Positions 33,773 to 43,145 of a stretch of DNA of 64,000 bases are shown piece after piece. Every line of letters begins with the position of its first letter. Position 1 is the first letter of the stretch. A model generated the notes under the pieces. The model was not told the origin of the DNA. It saw nothing but the letters and a program-made list of their open reading frames with translations, and searched no databases. A program made the translations under genes and the position numbers. This stretch comes from UBA2210 sp036825195 (GTDB taxonomy: Bacteria; Desulfobacterota; Syntrophia; Syntrophales; UBA2210). The stretch is from assembly GCA_036825195.1 (NCBI GenBank), contig DAISYQ010000001.1:124001-188000 (forward strand), in the 5' to 3' direction.

Positions 33773-34765
33773 ATGAAAAAGTTACTTCTCTGCCTCGTTG
33801 CCGTTACATGGGTCTTTCTCGGTGCGAACGGCGCCTTTGCCAAGACAAAATGGGACATGCACCTAAACTATCCTGCGAACAATTTCCATTCCAAGGGTGC
33901 GCAGGAATTCGCGGACAAAGTGCTGGCGGCAACCAACGGAGAACTGGAAATTGTTCTGCACCCCGGCTGTTCACTCGGTTTCAAGGGTCCTGAACTCCTC
34001 AGAGTTCTGGCCGAAGGTCAGCTCGCGATCGCAGAAGTGCCTGCCGGTATGGTCGAAGGCGACTCGCCCCTTATGAATATCCTTGCTCAACCGTTCATAA
34101 CCACCGGCTACAAAGACAAGTATCTTCTCTATGAGCTTGCCAAACCTGCTCTCGGCAAAGATCTCGATAAATTTAATCAGTTTACGCTGTTCACGTCCGT
34201 TTGGCCCTATGCGGGCATCTATACGCAGAAGCCGATTACATCCGCAGCTGATCTCAAGGGGCTCAAGATGCGCGTCTACGACGGCACGGGTCTGTCTTTC
34301 GGAGAGGTGGCGGGATTCGCCTCCAGGAAGATGCCCTTCAGCGAAGTCTACCCGGCCATGAAGGCGGGGCTCCTCAACTCCATGTACACATCTTCGGTCT
34401 CCGGTGTGGATGCCAAGGCATGGGAGATGTTCAAGTATTTCACCAGGATCAATATCGTATGTCCGGTCAATATGTTCAACGTGAACAAGGATGCCTTCAA
34501 GGCACTCCCCAAGGATGTACAGGACAAGGTGCTGACTATCTCCAAAGAGATGGAAGAAATCATGTGGAACCGGGTCGCCGAAATGGATGAGAAAAGCGTC
34601 AACATACTCAAAGAACAGGGGCTTACCGTGCTCCAGGTGGACAAACCGTTCCGCGCCGAACTGGCCGAAATGGGCAAGGTCATGCGGGAAGACTGGATAA
34701 AGAAGGTTCCCGGGGTTGCTGAAGAAATCCTCGACAACTTCTACAAAAAGACGAAACAGGAATAG
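33773..34765 (+). CDS. dctP: TRAP transporter periplasmic solute-binding protein
   Basis: 330 residues. Signal peptide MKKLLLCLVAVTWVFLGANG then AFA|KTKWDM. DctP fold motifs: ADLKGLKMRVYDGTG with the Arg that binds a carboxylate, then FSEVYPAMKAGLLNSMYTS. Binds an organic acid in the periplasm and delivers it to the DctQM permease. AAAGGAAA precedes ATG 33773. First gene of a four-gene operon that ends with a creatininase-family hydrolase, so the solute may be an amide or cyclic amide of a carboxylic acid (inference). Confidence 0.93.
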   Translation: MKKLLLCLVAVTWVFLGANGAFAKTKWDMHLNYPANNFHSKGAQEFADKVLAATNGELEIVLHPGCSLGFKGPELLRVLAEGQLAIAEVPAGMVEGDSPLMNILAQPFITTGYKDKYLLYELAKPALGKDLDKFNQFTLFTSVWPYAGIYTQKPITSAADLKGLKMRVYDGTGLSFGEVAGFASRKMPFSEVYPAMKAGLLNSMYTSSVSGVDAKAWEMFKYFTRINIVCPVNMFNVNKDAFKALPKDVQDKVLTISKEMEEIMWNRVAEMDEKSVNILKEQGLTVLQVDKPFRAELAEMGKVMREDWIKKVPGVAEEILDNFYKKTKQE

Positions 34766-34841
34766 CACTTATCGTAATTACTTGCTTTAAGCGCAAGGCA
34801 CAGAGACCGTATATACACGGGCCTCACGGAGTAGAAGCATA

Positions 34842-35342
34842 ATGAAGATGGTGGAGATAATCGAAACGATCAACACCTGGACTGCCAGGATCGCTGCGGT
34901 GATCCTGGCACTTATGACCCTGCTCATTCTCGTGGAAATCTTTCTGTGGAATATCTCCAACAAATCCACGATTATTGCCGATGAATACTCGGCCTATGGT
35001 CTGGCCGCCATTGTTTTTCTCGGGGCAGGGTACTGCCTGAATCAGCGGGGACACATCAGGATCGCACTCCTCCTCAATCTTTTGCCAAAGAAAGCCGAAA
35101 GAACCGTCACCTTTGTGGTAACCGTGATATGCACTCTTTTCATGGGATACCTGCTGATAAAGCTCTATGAGATGACGGGGGCTGCCTTCCGATACGGGTC
35201 TACCTCGGGAACCCTTTCCAATACGAGACTGTGGATACCCCAAAGCCTCATGCTCATGGGCGGATTCGTTTTCTTTCTTCAATTGATCGCCTCCTCAATC
35301 AGGACCTTCCTCGGCATACGTCACGGGGAAGACATATTTTAA
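34842..35342 (+). CDS. dctQ: TRAP transporter small permease subunit
   Basis: 166 residues with four membrane segments (AAVILALMTLLILVEIFLW, GLAAIVFLGAGYCL, TVTFVVTVICTLFMGYLLI, SLMLMGGFVFFLQLIAS). The RGHIRIALLL motif after the second segment is typical of DctQ. Start ATG 34842. It sits 76 nt after dctP and 9 nt before dctM. Confidence 0.9.
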   Translation: MKMVEIIETINTWTARIAAVILALMTLLILVEIFLWNISNKSTIIADEYSAYGLAAIVFLGAGYCLNQRGHIRIALLLNLLPKKAERTVTFVVTVICTLFMGYLLIKLYEMTGAAFRYGSTSGTLSNTRLWIPQSLMLMGGFVFFLQLIASSIRTFLGIRHGEDIF

Positions 35343-35351
35343 GGGTTTTTC

Positions 35352-36662
35352 ATGGATGTTGAACTTGTCAGGGTAAGTGTTATCACCTTCGGAGTGCTTT
35401 TTCTGACTCTCGGATCCGGTACCTGGGTTGGATTTTCCCTGTTTATGACCGGATTTGTAGGCATGGTCTTCTTCAGCTCGCTGCCCGCGGGCTCCAATAT
35501 GGCGTCTTCTGTCTGGTCGACCTTGGAAAAATGGGAATACGTGGCCCTGCCACTGTTCATCCTGATGGGGGAGTTGCTCTACCGATCAGGGGTATCGGAG
35601 AAGCTGTTCAAGGGACTGGTACCCTGGCTTTACCGCCTTCCCGGGGGACTTCTGCTCATGAACATCGTCTCCTGTACACTCTTTGCTGCGGTGTCGGGAT
35701 CGAGCGCCGCCACCACCGCCACGGTGGGGAGAATCACCCTGCCCGAGTTCGAAAAACTCGGTTACAATGCCAAAATTTCCATGGGCTCTCTGGCCGGGGC
35801 AGGCACACTGGGATTTCTCATTCCGCCGAGCCTCATCATGATCGTCTATGCCATCCAGGCGGAGGTATCCGTGGGTAAGATGTTCATGGCGGGATTGCTG
35901 CCCGGTTTGCTCCTAGCTTCGGTGTACGGCATATACATCATTATTCAGGGCATTATAAATCCATCTATCGCCCCACCCATGGGAAAGTCATATACCTGGA
36001 AAGAAAGGTTCGTGGCCCTGAAAGACATCGCTCCTGTTTTCATTCTTATTTCCATGGTCCTGGGAAGCATCTATGCTGGAATCGCAACGCCCACGGAAGC
36101 TGCGGCGCTGGGAGTGCTGGGAGCGGTGATCTTCGCCGCCGTCAATCGTATGCTAACTATGTCTATATTCTTCGAATCGCTCATGCAAACGATCAAGACA
36201 AACGCCATGATCATGCTCATCGTGATCGGCGCAGGATTTTTGTCGAGATCCATGGGATTCCTGGGGGTACCGGCAGCCATCACTCAGGGTATCGTGAGCC
36301 TCAACCTGTCCCCATACTTCCTGATCTGCATCCTGGGGCTGGTATACCTGCTGCTCGGCTGTCTGCTTGACGGATTTTCAATCGTGGTCATGACCCTGCC
36401 CATCTCTCTTCCCATGGTGACATCCGCGGGATTCGATCCCATCTGGTTCGGCATATTCCTCGTGCTGATGGTCGAGCTCAGCCAGATCACCCCGCCCGTC
36501 GGGTTCAACCTCTTCGTCATTCAGGGGGTAACCGGGGAATCGATTCTCAACATCGCCCGATACGCGTTCCCCTTTTTCTGTCTCATGGTCCTGGTGACCG
36601 TGATCCTGACGGCATTCCCGGATATCGCCCTTTATCTGCCATCGCTTATGGCACAGAACTGA
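35352..36662 (+). CDS. dctM: TRAP transporter large permease subunit
   Basis: 436 residues, the usual DctM length, with about twelve membrane segments. Family signatures: PLFILMGELLYRSG, VSGSSAATTATVGRITLPE, GSLAGAGTLGFLIPPSLIMIVYA, ATPTEAAALGVLGA and the C-terminal ITPPVGFNLFVIQGV. It drives Na+ or H+ coupled uptake together with DctP and DctQ. Confidence 0.95.
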   Translation: MDVELVRVSVITFGVLFLTLGSGTWVGFSLFMTGFVGMVFFSSLPAGSNMASSVWSTLEKWEYVALPLFILMGELLYRSGVSEKLFKGLVPWLYRLPGGLLLMNIVSCTLFAAVSGSSAATTATVGRITLPEFEKLGYNAKISMGSLAGAGTLGFLIPPSLIMIVYAIQAEVSVGKMFMAGLLPGLLLASVYGIYIIIQGIINPSIAPPMGKSYTWKERFVALKDIAPVFILISMVLGSIYAGIATPTEAAALGVLGAVIFAAVNRMLTMSIFFESLMQTIKTNAMIMLIVIGAGFLSRSMGFLGVPAAITQGIVSLNLSPYFLICILGLVYLLLGCLLDGFSIVVMTLPISLPMVTSAGFDPIWFGIFLVLMVELSQITPPVGFNLFVIQGVTGESILNIARYAFPFFCLMVLVTVILTAFPDIALYLPSLMAQN

Positions 36663-36741
36663 AAACCGTTCCCGTAAACAACCCCTCCATGGGAAACGGA
36701 AGCGGGATGAAAATATGGATATATTACTCAAGGAGTTTACT

Positions 36742-37512
36742 ATGACCGCACAATGGATTCAAAATCTCAGTTGGCCGGAGGTGGAGGCATACCTCGCCCG
36801 TGACACCAGGTGCATCATCCCGGTGGGGAGCACCGAGCAGCACGGCCGATTCGCCCCCTTGGGCACGGACTCGTACGTTGCCATCACCCTCGCCGAAGAC
36901 GCGAGCGAGAGAACCGGTACACTCGTCGCACCCCCCATGTGGTGCGGTTTCAGCCCTCATCACATGGTGGTCCCCGGCACCATCACCATCAGACCGGAGG
37001 TGCTCATCGAGGTGCTGTTCGACGTGCTCAAGTCCCTGGCCGCACACGGATTCACCTCCTTCGTTACCATAAACGGCCACAGGATCGTAAACATCTGCTG
37101 GATGCAGATCGCCGCCGAAAGGGCCCAGAGAGAATTAGGGGTAACCGTCAAGATATTCGACCCGGCGTACATGAGCAAAGAGATAGCTGAAGAACTTGAT
37201 TTCGATCCCATCGGTCACGGAGAAAACATCGAAATCAGCCATATGCTCTATCGGTACCCGGATCTGGTTCACCTGGAAAAGGCGAAAGACAATCCCCATA
37301 CGGGAAAGGACCTCTACCACCTGGATCCCCAGGATCCGAGGGATACGCTCTGCTACGTGCCGGCCACAGTGAAAGACCAGAGGAAGATTCTCGAGGCCAC
37401 GGGTGACACCATCGGTGGAAACCCCACCACCTCCACGAAGGAACGGGGGAAAGCCTACCACGATCACCTGGTGGGAAGACTCGTCGAGGTTCTGGAAGGA
37501 TTTACCCGGTGA
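36742..37512 (+). CDS. Creatininase-family amidohydrolase
   Basis: 256 residues from ATG 36742, chosen because AAGGAG lies 7 nt upstream (an in-frame ATG at 36715 lacks this). Metal-binding motifs of the family: GSTEQHGRFAPLGTDSY (Glu, His, Asp), NGHRIVN (the usual NGHGGN is changed but His is kept) and GHGENIEISHM (Glu). The family hydrolyses cyclic or linear amides such as creatinine and mycofactocin-type peptides. Placed 80 nt after dctM in the same direction, it probably acts on the imported solute. Confidence 0.85.
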   Translation: MTAQWIQNLSWPEVEAYLARDTRCIIPVGSTEQHGRFAPLGTDSYVAITLAEDASERTGTLVAPPMWCGFSPHHMVVPGTITIRPEVLIEVLFDVLKSLAAHGFTSFVTINGHRIVNICWMQIAAERAQRELGVTVKIFDPAYMSKEIAEELDFDPIGHGENIEISHMLYRYPDLVHLEKAKDNPHTGKDLYHLDPQDPRDTLCYVPATVKDQRKILEATGDTIGGNPTTSTKERGKAYHDHLVGRLVEVLEGFTR

Positions 37513-37750
37513 ACATGGATCAGCGCGGAATCGCGGTCACGGGGGCAGGAAAGTACAAGACTGTAAGGATGCGAGGGTCGTTCATCCCTGCGAGCGACCC
37601 ACTCATGCCATACACCGTACCGCTGCGATCATAATGGCGAAAAGGCCCGTGGCGGATGTTGACGACCGATCCAGACTGGATTTGGAGCAGACATTCCACC
37701 CCGTTGAGTCATTATCACATTTTTGACGTTTCCCGATTCCGTGCCGGAAG

Positions 37751-38113
37751 CTATGTATCATTATCCGAATCGACGAAGCGGTGAATGTCGCCCCCCTCGA
37801 AATGGAGCATATAATCAGGGCCGCGGTACCCCATGAGGGCCGCAGAATAAACCCGCATATTGGCTATATCGATGACCAGTGACACGAGATCGCCGATATT
37901 CGTTTCGTGCCACATCACATGATACAGATCGTCCCTGACAAGCCGGGATCGATACGGTATATCGGCATTGCTGTTGGAAACATCTCCGCTTTCACCGAGA
38001 AACTCGTAGGCTGCCATGCCGTCATAAAAACGGACCCTGAAACGCCACCCTCCTTCGTACGTATATTCGATGGTTTTTCCGTCCAGCAGATGTATAGCAT
38101 TTTTTTCATTCAT
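37751..38113 (-). CDS. MoaF-like / phenolic-acid-decarboxylase-like small beta-barrel protein
   Basis: 120 residues, cytoplasmic. The pattern GKTIEYTYEGGWRFRVRFYDG, then RLVRDDLYHVMWHETNIGDLVSLVID, and a C-terminal HFEGGDIHRF resembles the lipocalin-like barrel shared by MoaF and phenolic acid decarboxylase. The Glu and Tyr residues of the decarboxylase cannot be confirmed by eye. It sits next to a MOT1-type molybdate/sulfate transporter gene in the same direction, which favours the MoaF relationship, but a role in molybdenum metabolism is only inferred. Convergent with the creatininase gene. Confidence 0.65.
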   Translation of the reverse strand: MNEKNAIHLLDGKTIEYTYEGGWRFRVRFYDGMAAYEFLGESGDVSNSNADIPYRSRLVRDDLYHVMWHETNIGDLVSLVIDIANMRVYSAALMGYRGPDYMLHFEGGDIHRFVDSDNDT

Positions 38114-38182
38114 GATCGTACCCGTCCCAGATCCTTTTCTTGGTTATTTTTATGGTTCCTTACTAATCACCAAGACAAATGG

Positions 38183-39313
38183 TTATTTTTCCACCGCAGG
38201 TGTATTTTTTCCCCTTCCTGCAAAAAATTGCATAACATAGGACACGATAAGACCTGCCAGGAAACCGTATGCCATATTGGTGAGCAGTGCAATAACAACC
38301 GTCGTTCCCATGGGGATCATATCGGTACCAAACTGAATATCCTTCGCGAATTTGGTGAGCTCGATCCCCACGAGAAACATCATGGCCCCGATGATTGCGG
38401 TGGGAAAAACCGTCAGAAAGCCGGCGATTGAAAAACTGAAAAACAGTCCCACACTGATTTCAATTGCCCCCTCTATGATATTCGCGCCGCCTGTCCGTGC
38501 TCCAAAGTAATACTGCCCGGCAAGCCCTCCCGCACCGTGACACAGGGGCATCCCCCCGAAAAAGGGAGTCACCACATTCATGATCCCCATGTTGAGAGAG
38601 AGTTTTCTCTCACTCACAGATTTATCCGGCCAATAGGTCTTGATCAACAACGCCGTGGCAATTACCGCGTTTGTAGCCGTAAGGGGAATCTGAGCAAAGC
38701 CTGCCAGCACCAAGGTTTCCCACACCTCTTTCAATGAAAAACCTGTCAGCGGTGGCAGACTAATACCTTGGAAACCGGCCTCTGGGAATTGCCCTTTCAC
38801 TGCTACGATTACTACTCCGAGAATCATCAATACGATGGCGGCGGGGGCATAACGACTCTGCCGCAGCACCAGCACGATTACGATTGAAACAACACCAAGC
38901 AGCCACCAGGATGATATCATCTTGACGGCCTCGATCGCCAGAAGACATCCGAGCGCAATCTGAATACCGCGGATTATTGATTTTGGGGTATAGTTCGCAA
39001 TCCAGTTCATAATGCCGGTCACCGAGAAGAGCAGCCAGATTACCCCCATCGCGAATCCAGACGCATAGACCATTGATGGGGTCCACTGCTGAGCGATGGC
39101 CATAACAGCCAGCACCTTCATCGGTTCTATGGGCATGGGGAGTTTATAGACCACACCGGTAATAACATTTGCCAGACCCATCATGATAAGGAGCCCTGCC
39201 GGGTTGAGCCCACAGACGGCAATATACCCGATCGCCAGAGGGAAGAGGGTTCCGAAGTCGCCCATGGAGCCGGCCAATTCTTTCAGATTGAACTCGAAGG
39301 GCCCGATCTTCAC
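38183..39313 (-). CDS. MOT1-like molybdate/sulfate transporter
   Basis: 376 residues with about ten membrane segments. The two family signatures are present: an N-terminal ELAGSMGDFGTLFPLAIGY with KLPMPIEPMKVLAVMA, and CHGAGGLAGQYYFGARTGG in the second half. These belong to the SulP-related putative sulfate/molybdate transporters (MOT1-type). It could supply Mo or W to the molybdopterin enzyme encoded at 26138. The gene begins 39 nt downstream of the PldA gene stop and precedes the MoaF-like gene. Confidence 0.85.
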   Translation of the reverse strand: MKIGPFEFNLKELAGSMGDFGTLFPLAIGYIAVCGLNPAGLLIMMGLANVITGVVYKLPMPIEPMKVLAVMAIAQQWTPSMVYASGFAMGVIWLLFSVTGIMNWIANYTPKSIIRGIQIALGCLLAIEAVKMISSWWLLGVVSIVIVLVLRQSRYAPAAIVLMILGVVIVAVKGQFPEAGFQGISLPPLTGFSLKEVWETLVLAGFAQIPLTATNAVIATALLIKTYWPDKSVSERKLSLNMGIMNVVTPFFGGMPLCHGAGGLAGQYYFGARTGGANIIEGAIEISVGLFFSFSIAGFLTVFPTAIIGAMMFLVGIELTKFAKDIQFGTDMIPMGTTVVIALLTNMAYGFLAGLIVSYVMQFFAGRGKNTPAVEK

Positions 39314-39352
39314 TGCAGCTCCCTCTCATGAAAATCCAGACAGTACATTTGT

Positions 39353-40390
39353 TCAGTTCCAGTTTATCAGGTTGAGACCGAGACTGATCCGGTCGGAGTT
39401 GTCATAATAATCAAGCAGATTCTCTCCATAGCCGTTAAAATACTGGATAAAGAATCCCACCTTTTCAGAAATCGGAATGCTCCATTCAAGCTGAACGGCA
39501 CCCCGATTTTCGCTGAAATCAAGATTGTTGCGCAGCATCACACTGAACCGGTGCCCGTGCCATAGATGGTAGCCCCAGAGTTCGCCGTACCCCATATAGT
39601 CATAGATATCAGAATTGGTATCCTTGTCGTCACTCTCGGGGATTCGATACCACGTCTTCACAAGCAGGGAGGTGTTGCCTCTCTCGAGGCCCAGGTTTCC
39701 CACAATCCGGTTCCAGCTTCTGGAATAGGGTTCGGAACGACCGTTGGACTGATGATTCAGACCCAGAGTGATCATGCGAACATCCATCCCCAGTACGTTG
39801 TAATGTGTTCGGAAATTGAGAAGGAATTCCGGTTCGTAATTCGTTTCCCGGAAGGGCGAAGAGTCCGCAAAGTCGTACAATTGCCAGAACGACCTCTGAG
39901 TATAGCCAAACCACAGATCCACATCCTTGCCCAATATATCCTGCCAGAGTTTTACCTTCAAACTGAGTTGAAACATAACCTCCGTCCTTTCGATCTCTTC
40001 ACCGGTGGAGTCCGCCTGAAAAGGTTGTCTATTGGGAGAATAGTTATATGAAAAAGGGACTATATAGTTCGATCGATGCACCATCAGGGCATATTCGTTA
40101 CGGGGTTTATCCTCATCCAGTTCCCAGAGCTTTGAGAGGTAGGATTGGTAATCGAAGTCCGATTCGGATGTTTCCCCGGATTGGGTGGCCGCCGAGGATA
40201 ATGGACCGGACAGTTGATGGGTAATAGTGTCATAGCACTTCAACCGTTCATCATCATTTTCAATACGGGAACAATCGATGCAGTCGTTCCTGACATCAGC
40301 CCGAAGGCACGGTGACGGAATGGAAACAAGCAACAAGATAACTATAACGATTAGTAATACCTTTCCCTGCATATGATCGCACTTTTTCAT
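39353..40390 (-). CDS. pldA: Outer-membrane phospholipase A
   Basis: 345 residues. Hydrophobic signal sequence (GKVLLIVIVILLLVSIPS) and a Cys-containing N-terminal extension (CIDCSRIENDDERLKCYD) that many PldA homologues carry. The beta-barrel domain follows with alternating aromatic strands. The active-site motif GLNHQSNGRS holds the catalytic His and Ser. Ends in an aromatic/Asn tail (GLNLINWN), typical of barrel proteins. Hydrolyses phospholipids that reach the outer leaflet. Marks the organism as Gram-negative. Start ATG 40390; the later ATG (MQGKVLL, 40372) is possible. Confidence 0.88.
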   Translation of the reverse strand: MKKCDHMQGKVLLIVIVILLLVSIPSPCLRADVRNDCIDCSRIENDDERLKCYDTITHQLSGPLSSAATQSGETSESDFDYQSYLSKLWELDEDKPRNEYALMVHRSNYIVPFSYNYSPNRQPFQADSTGEEIERTEVMFQLSLKVKLWQDILGKDVDLWFGYTQRSFWQLYDFADSSPFRETNYEPEFLLNFRTHYNVLGMDVRMITLGLNHQSNGRSEPYSRSWNRIVGNLGLERGNTSLLVKTWYRIPESDDKDTNSDIYDYMGYGELWGYHLWHGHRFSVMLRNNLDFSENRGAVQLEWSIPISEKVGFFIQYFNGYGENLLDYYDNSDRISLGLNLINWN

Positions 40391-40716
40391 ATCGGACCTC
40401 TTCGAATAGGTTTTCAGCCGCTATGGATTATACGAACCAAAAGCTGTTTTCCTCTATCGCTCGGATCTAAACAGAGAGATTCTGAATACATACTTTCACA
40501 GTCATTTTGAAATAATTATAGCAACTATTAACATAAGACCTTGTAAAATACATGCAAATTTATAAGATACGGGAACAGGTCAACCTTTCATGATAATAAA
40601 TGACAGGGCTTTGATCCGACGAAAAGGGATTGCAATACGGGCATGGGCACTATATATCTGAGGAACATTATGATTAGCGAACGGAAACAATGACGCTCAA
40701 TTAAAGAGGTTATGAA
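40391..40716. other. Divergent region between pldA and the rRNA methyltransferase gene
   Basis: 326 bp, AT-rich, no ORF of note. A TATAAT-like box faces pldA near 40420-40430, without a good -35. TTGCAA with a TATATC-like box at about 40631-40660 faces the methyltransferase gene. No repeats recognised. Confidence 0.4.
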
Positions 40717-41487
40717 GTGAATATCCTACCAATGTCGGGAAGCCACAGGAAATGGATTCGGAAACTGCACGGGAAAAAATTCCGCGAAGAAACCGGTGTG
40801 TTCATCGCCGAGGGTTTTAATGCGCTCGAGGCTGCTATTGCAACGCCCTTTCATCCAATCCTGGAAATTGCGGTTGATGAAAACCACACCGATAAGGTTT
40901 CAGATATTCTTTCCAATGATGTCCCGGTTTATACCTGCTCAGACAGTATCATGAGAGATATCTCAACAGAGAAAACGCCGCAGGGCGTCGTGATGATCTG
41001 CCACCGGAAGGAATTTCAGTTTCATGATCTGGAACGAGAGGCTTCCGATACCTTGCTGTATCTCGACCGGGTATCCGATCCGGGAAATCTGGGAACCATT
41101 ATGCGTACCGCCGCCTGGTTCGATATACGGCAGTTGATCCTGAGTCCTTCCTGCGTGGACCCTTTCAATACAAAGGTCATACGGTCCTCCGCCGGGGCAC
41201 TCTTCTCGACAGAACTGTATCAGTCCGTCAATCCAAACCAGGTATATGAATTCGCAGCTATGAAGGGATACCGATTGGTTGCAACGGTTCCCCGAGGCGG
41301 CATCCCGTCGAATGAATGGAAGAGGCAAGGAAGAACCATCATCCTGTTGGGACAGGAATCGTCCGGCTTGTCGGATGAACTGACGCAACATGCCGATCAG
41401 TTTATTTCCATCCCTGGAAGGGGAAATGTGGAATCACTGAACCTATCGGTTGCAGCCGCGATAATTCTCTACGAGGCCACGAAATAA
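40717..41487 (+). CDS. SpoU/TrmH-family RNA 2'-O-methyltransferase
   Basis: 256 residues with GTG start at 40717 (AAAGAGGT upstream). N-terminal substrate-binding domain (RKLHGKKFREETGVFIAEG), then the SPOUT knot motifs: motif 1 LDRVSDPGNLGTIMRTAAW, motif 2 IILLGQESSGLS, motif 3 IPGRGNVESLNLSVAAAIILYE. Transfers methyl from S-adenosylmethionine to a ribose in rRNA or tRNA. Single gene followed by a terminator. Confidence 0.93.
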   Translation: MNILPMSGSHRKWIRKLHGKKFREETGVFIAEGFNALEAAIATPFHPILEIAVDENHTDKVSDILSNDVPVYTCSDSIMRDISTEKTPQGVVMICHRKEFQFHDLEREASDTLLYLDRVSDPGNLGTIMRTAAWFDIRQLILSPSCVDPFNTKVIRSSAGALFSTELYQSVNPNQVYEFAAMKGYRLVATVPRGGIPSNEWKRQGRTIILLGQESSGLSDELTQHADQFISIPGRGNVESLNLSVAAAIILYEATK

Positions 41488-41494
41488 ATTCAAA

Positions 41495-41526
41495 CCCGCC
41501 AATACGGCTCTACGGTGGGGCTTTTT
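41495..41526 (+). terminator. Terminator after the methyltransferase gene
   Basis: CCCGCC (41495-41500) pairs with GGTGGG (41514-41519, one G-U pair), followed by GCTTTTTGT. It lies 8 nt after the stop codon. Confidence 0.65.
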
Positions 41527-41529
41527 GTC

Positions 41530-41558
41530 TTGACAATACATCGGCTCAATAGTAACTA
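41530..41558 (+). promoter_or_regulatory. Promoter of the amino-acid ABC transporter operon
   Basis: TTGACA (41530-41535), 17-nt spacer, TAACTA (41553-41558), about 38 nt before the first start codon. Confidence 0.65.
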
Positions 41559-41595
41559 CAGCGATCACAATCACCTTTTTAAGAAGGAGGACGAT

Positions 41596-42348
41596 ATGAA
41601 GAGTGGCCGTATACTTATTGCTTTAATGGTTATAATCGGATTTTTTACACTACCGGTTATTGGAGGTTCTGCCGTTGCGGCGGAACAGGTCATCACCTGT
41701 GCCACGGATGCCACTTGGCCACCGATGGAGATGGTGAACGAGAACAAGGAAATCGTCGGATTCGACATTGACTTTCTCAACGCCGTTGCCAAGGAAGCCG
41801 GTTTCAAGGTGGAATTCAAAAACACGGCATGGGACGGGATCTTCGCCGGTATCGCCGCCGGGAAATATGACGCCATTATATCCTCCGTCACCATTACCGA
41901 TGAGCGGAAAAAAACGATGGATTTCTCGATCCCCTATATCAATGCCGGACAGGTGCTCATCGTCCCGAAGGATTCGAGTGCCGTTCTTATCGCCGACTTG
42001 AAGGGAAAGAGTGTGGGCGCCCAGATCGGCACGACTGGTGCCAGAGAGGTCAAAAAAGCGGGCGTGGACCTGAAAAACTATGATGAGATCGGCCTGGCCT
42101 TCGAGGATATGGCCGTGGGACGCATCGGCGGCGTGGTATGCGATACACCGGTGGCAGCCCAGTATGCGCTCCAGCAGGAAGAATATAAAGAGAAATTCAA
42201 AATCGTGGGAGATGTCCTGACGACGGAATATTACGGTATCGTGGTCCAGAAGGGAGACAAGAAACTTCTTGACATGATCAACAAAGGTATCAAGGCCGTA
42301 CAGGCGAAAGGTATCGACAAGCAATTGGAAGCTAAGTGGCTGAGATAA
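41596..42348 (+). CDS. Amino-acid ABC transporter substrate-binding protein
   Basis: 250 residues from ATG 41596 (AAGGAGG upstream). Signal peptide MKSGRILIALMVIIGFFTLP...VAA. Type II periplasmic fold of the polar amino-acid family: CATDATWPPMEMVNENKEIVGFDIDF, AIISSVTITDERKKTMDFSIPY, GAQIGTTG, and VVCDTPVAAQYAL. Probably binds a basic or polar amino acid. The permease gene starts within its last codons. Confidence 0.92.
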   Translation: MKSGRILIALMVIIGFFTLPVIGGSAVAAEQVITCATDATWPPMEMVNENKEIVGFDIDFLNAVAKEAGFKVEFKNTAWDGIFAGIAAGKYDAIISSVTITDERKKTMDFSIPYINAGQVLIVPKDSSAVLIADLKGKSVGAQIGTTGAREVKKAGVDLKNYDEIGLAFEDMAVGRIGGVVCDTPVAAQYALQQEEYKEKFKIVGDVLTTEYYGIVVQKGDKKLLDMINKGIKAVQAKGIDKQLEAKWLR

Positions 42349-43145
42349 AAGATACAAAAAAAGAAAAAGAACCCCCACGGCCGGTCATAGCGGTTGGTGA
42401 CGGCGCAGCAATCCCCAGTAAGGAAGACGTGGGATTGTTTACGGCTTGGCGGGTTTCTTTTATAGGGGCTATCCTCATAGTCGCCTATCTTGTGATTTCC
42501 AGCCCGGATCCCTACTGGAAGATCTTGCGATTTCTTCCAGACGGGATCCTGGTTACATTTCAGGTAACGATAGCGGCAATCATTCTTGCCCTGATCATAG
42601 GGCTCTTTACCGGTCTCGGAAGAATCTCGAAAAACAGGATTATCAGCGGAATCGCTTCGCTCTATGTGGAGATCATCCGGGGAATTCCTCTCCTTGTCCA
42701 ATTATTCTACATCTATTTTGCCCTGGGCCGGATCGTTAATGTCCCCGCCATGACCAGTGCGGTCATCGCCATGGCGGTATGTTACGGGGCATACATGGGA
42801 GAGATCTTCCGCGCCGGGATCGAAGCCGTTCCCAGCGGACAGATGGAGGCGGCACGATCTCTCGGGATGACATCATCACAGGCCATGCGTCACGTAATAC
42901 TTCCGCAGGCCATCAAGACCATCCTCCCACCCATCGGCAACGAGTTCGTCGCTCTCCTCAAGGATTCGTCACTGGTGTCGATCCTTGCCGTATCCGATCT
43001 TCTCAGGAGGGGGCGTGAATTTGCGGCAGAATCATTCAACTACTTTGAAACGTATACGATGGTCGCTCTCGTTTACCTGATTATCACCCTCTTTTTATCA
43101 AAACTGGTCAGCATTATGGAGGACAGGGTCGGTGTCAACAGATAA
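42336..43145 (+). CDS. Amino-acid ABC transporter permease
   Basis: 269 residues; GTG start at 42336 overlaps the binding-protein gene by 13 nt. A charged cytoplasmic N-terminus of about 40 residues precedes five membrane segments. HisM/GlnP-type motifs: VEIIRGIPLLVQLFYIYF, GAYMGEIFRAGIEAVPSGQMEAARSLGM and the EAA-loop HVILPQAIKTILPPIGNEF. Forms the membrane channel, probably as a homodimer because only one permease gene is present. Confidence 0.93.
   Translation: MAEIKDTKKEKEPPRPVIAVGDGAAIPSKEDVGLFTAWRVSFIGAILIVAYLVISSPDPYWKILRFLPDGILVTFQVTIAAIILALIIGLFTGLGRISKNRIISGIASLYVEIIRGIPLLVQLFYIYFALGRIVNVPAMTSAVIAMAVCYGAYMGEIFRAGIEAVPSGQMEAARSLGMTSSQAMRHVILPQAIKTILPPIGNEFVALLKDSSLVSILAVSDLLRRGREFAAESFNYFETYTMVALVYLIITLFLSKLVSIMEDRVGVNR

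Noticed and set aside
37513..37750. Possible gene between the creatininase and MoaF-like genes
   Set aside because: The plus-strand frame here starts inside the creatininase gene in another frame and has no protein-like features; only a GGGTCG/CGACCC hairpin was seen.
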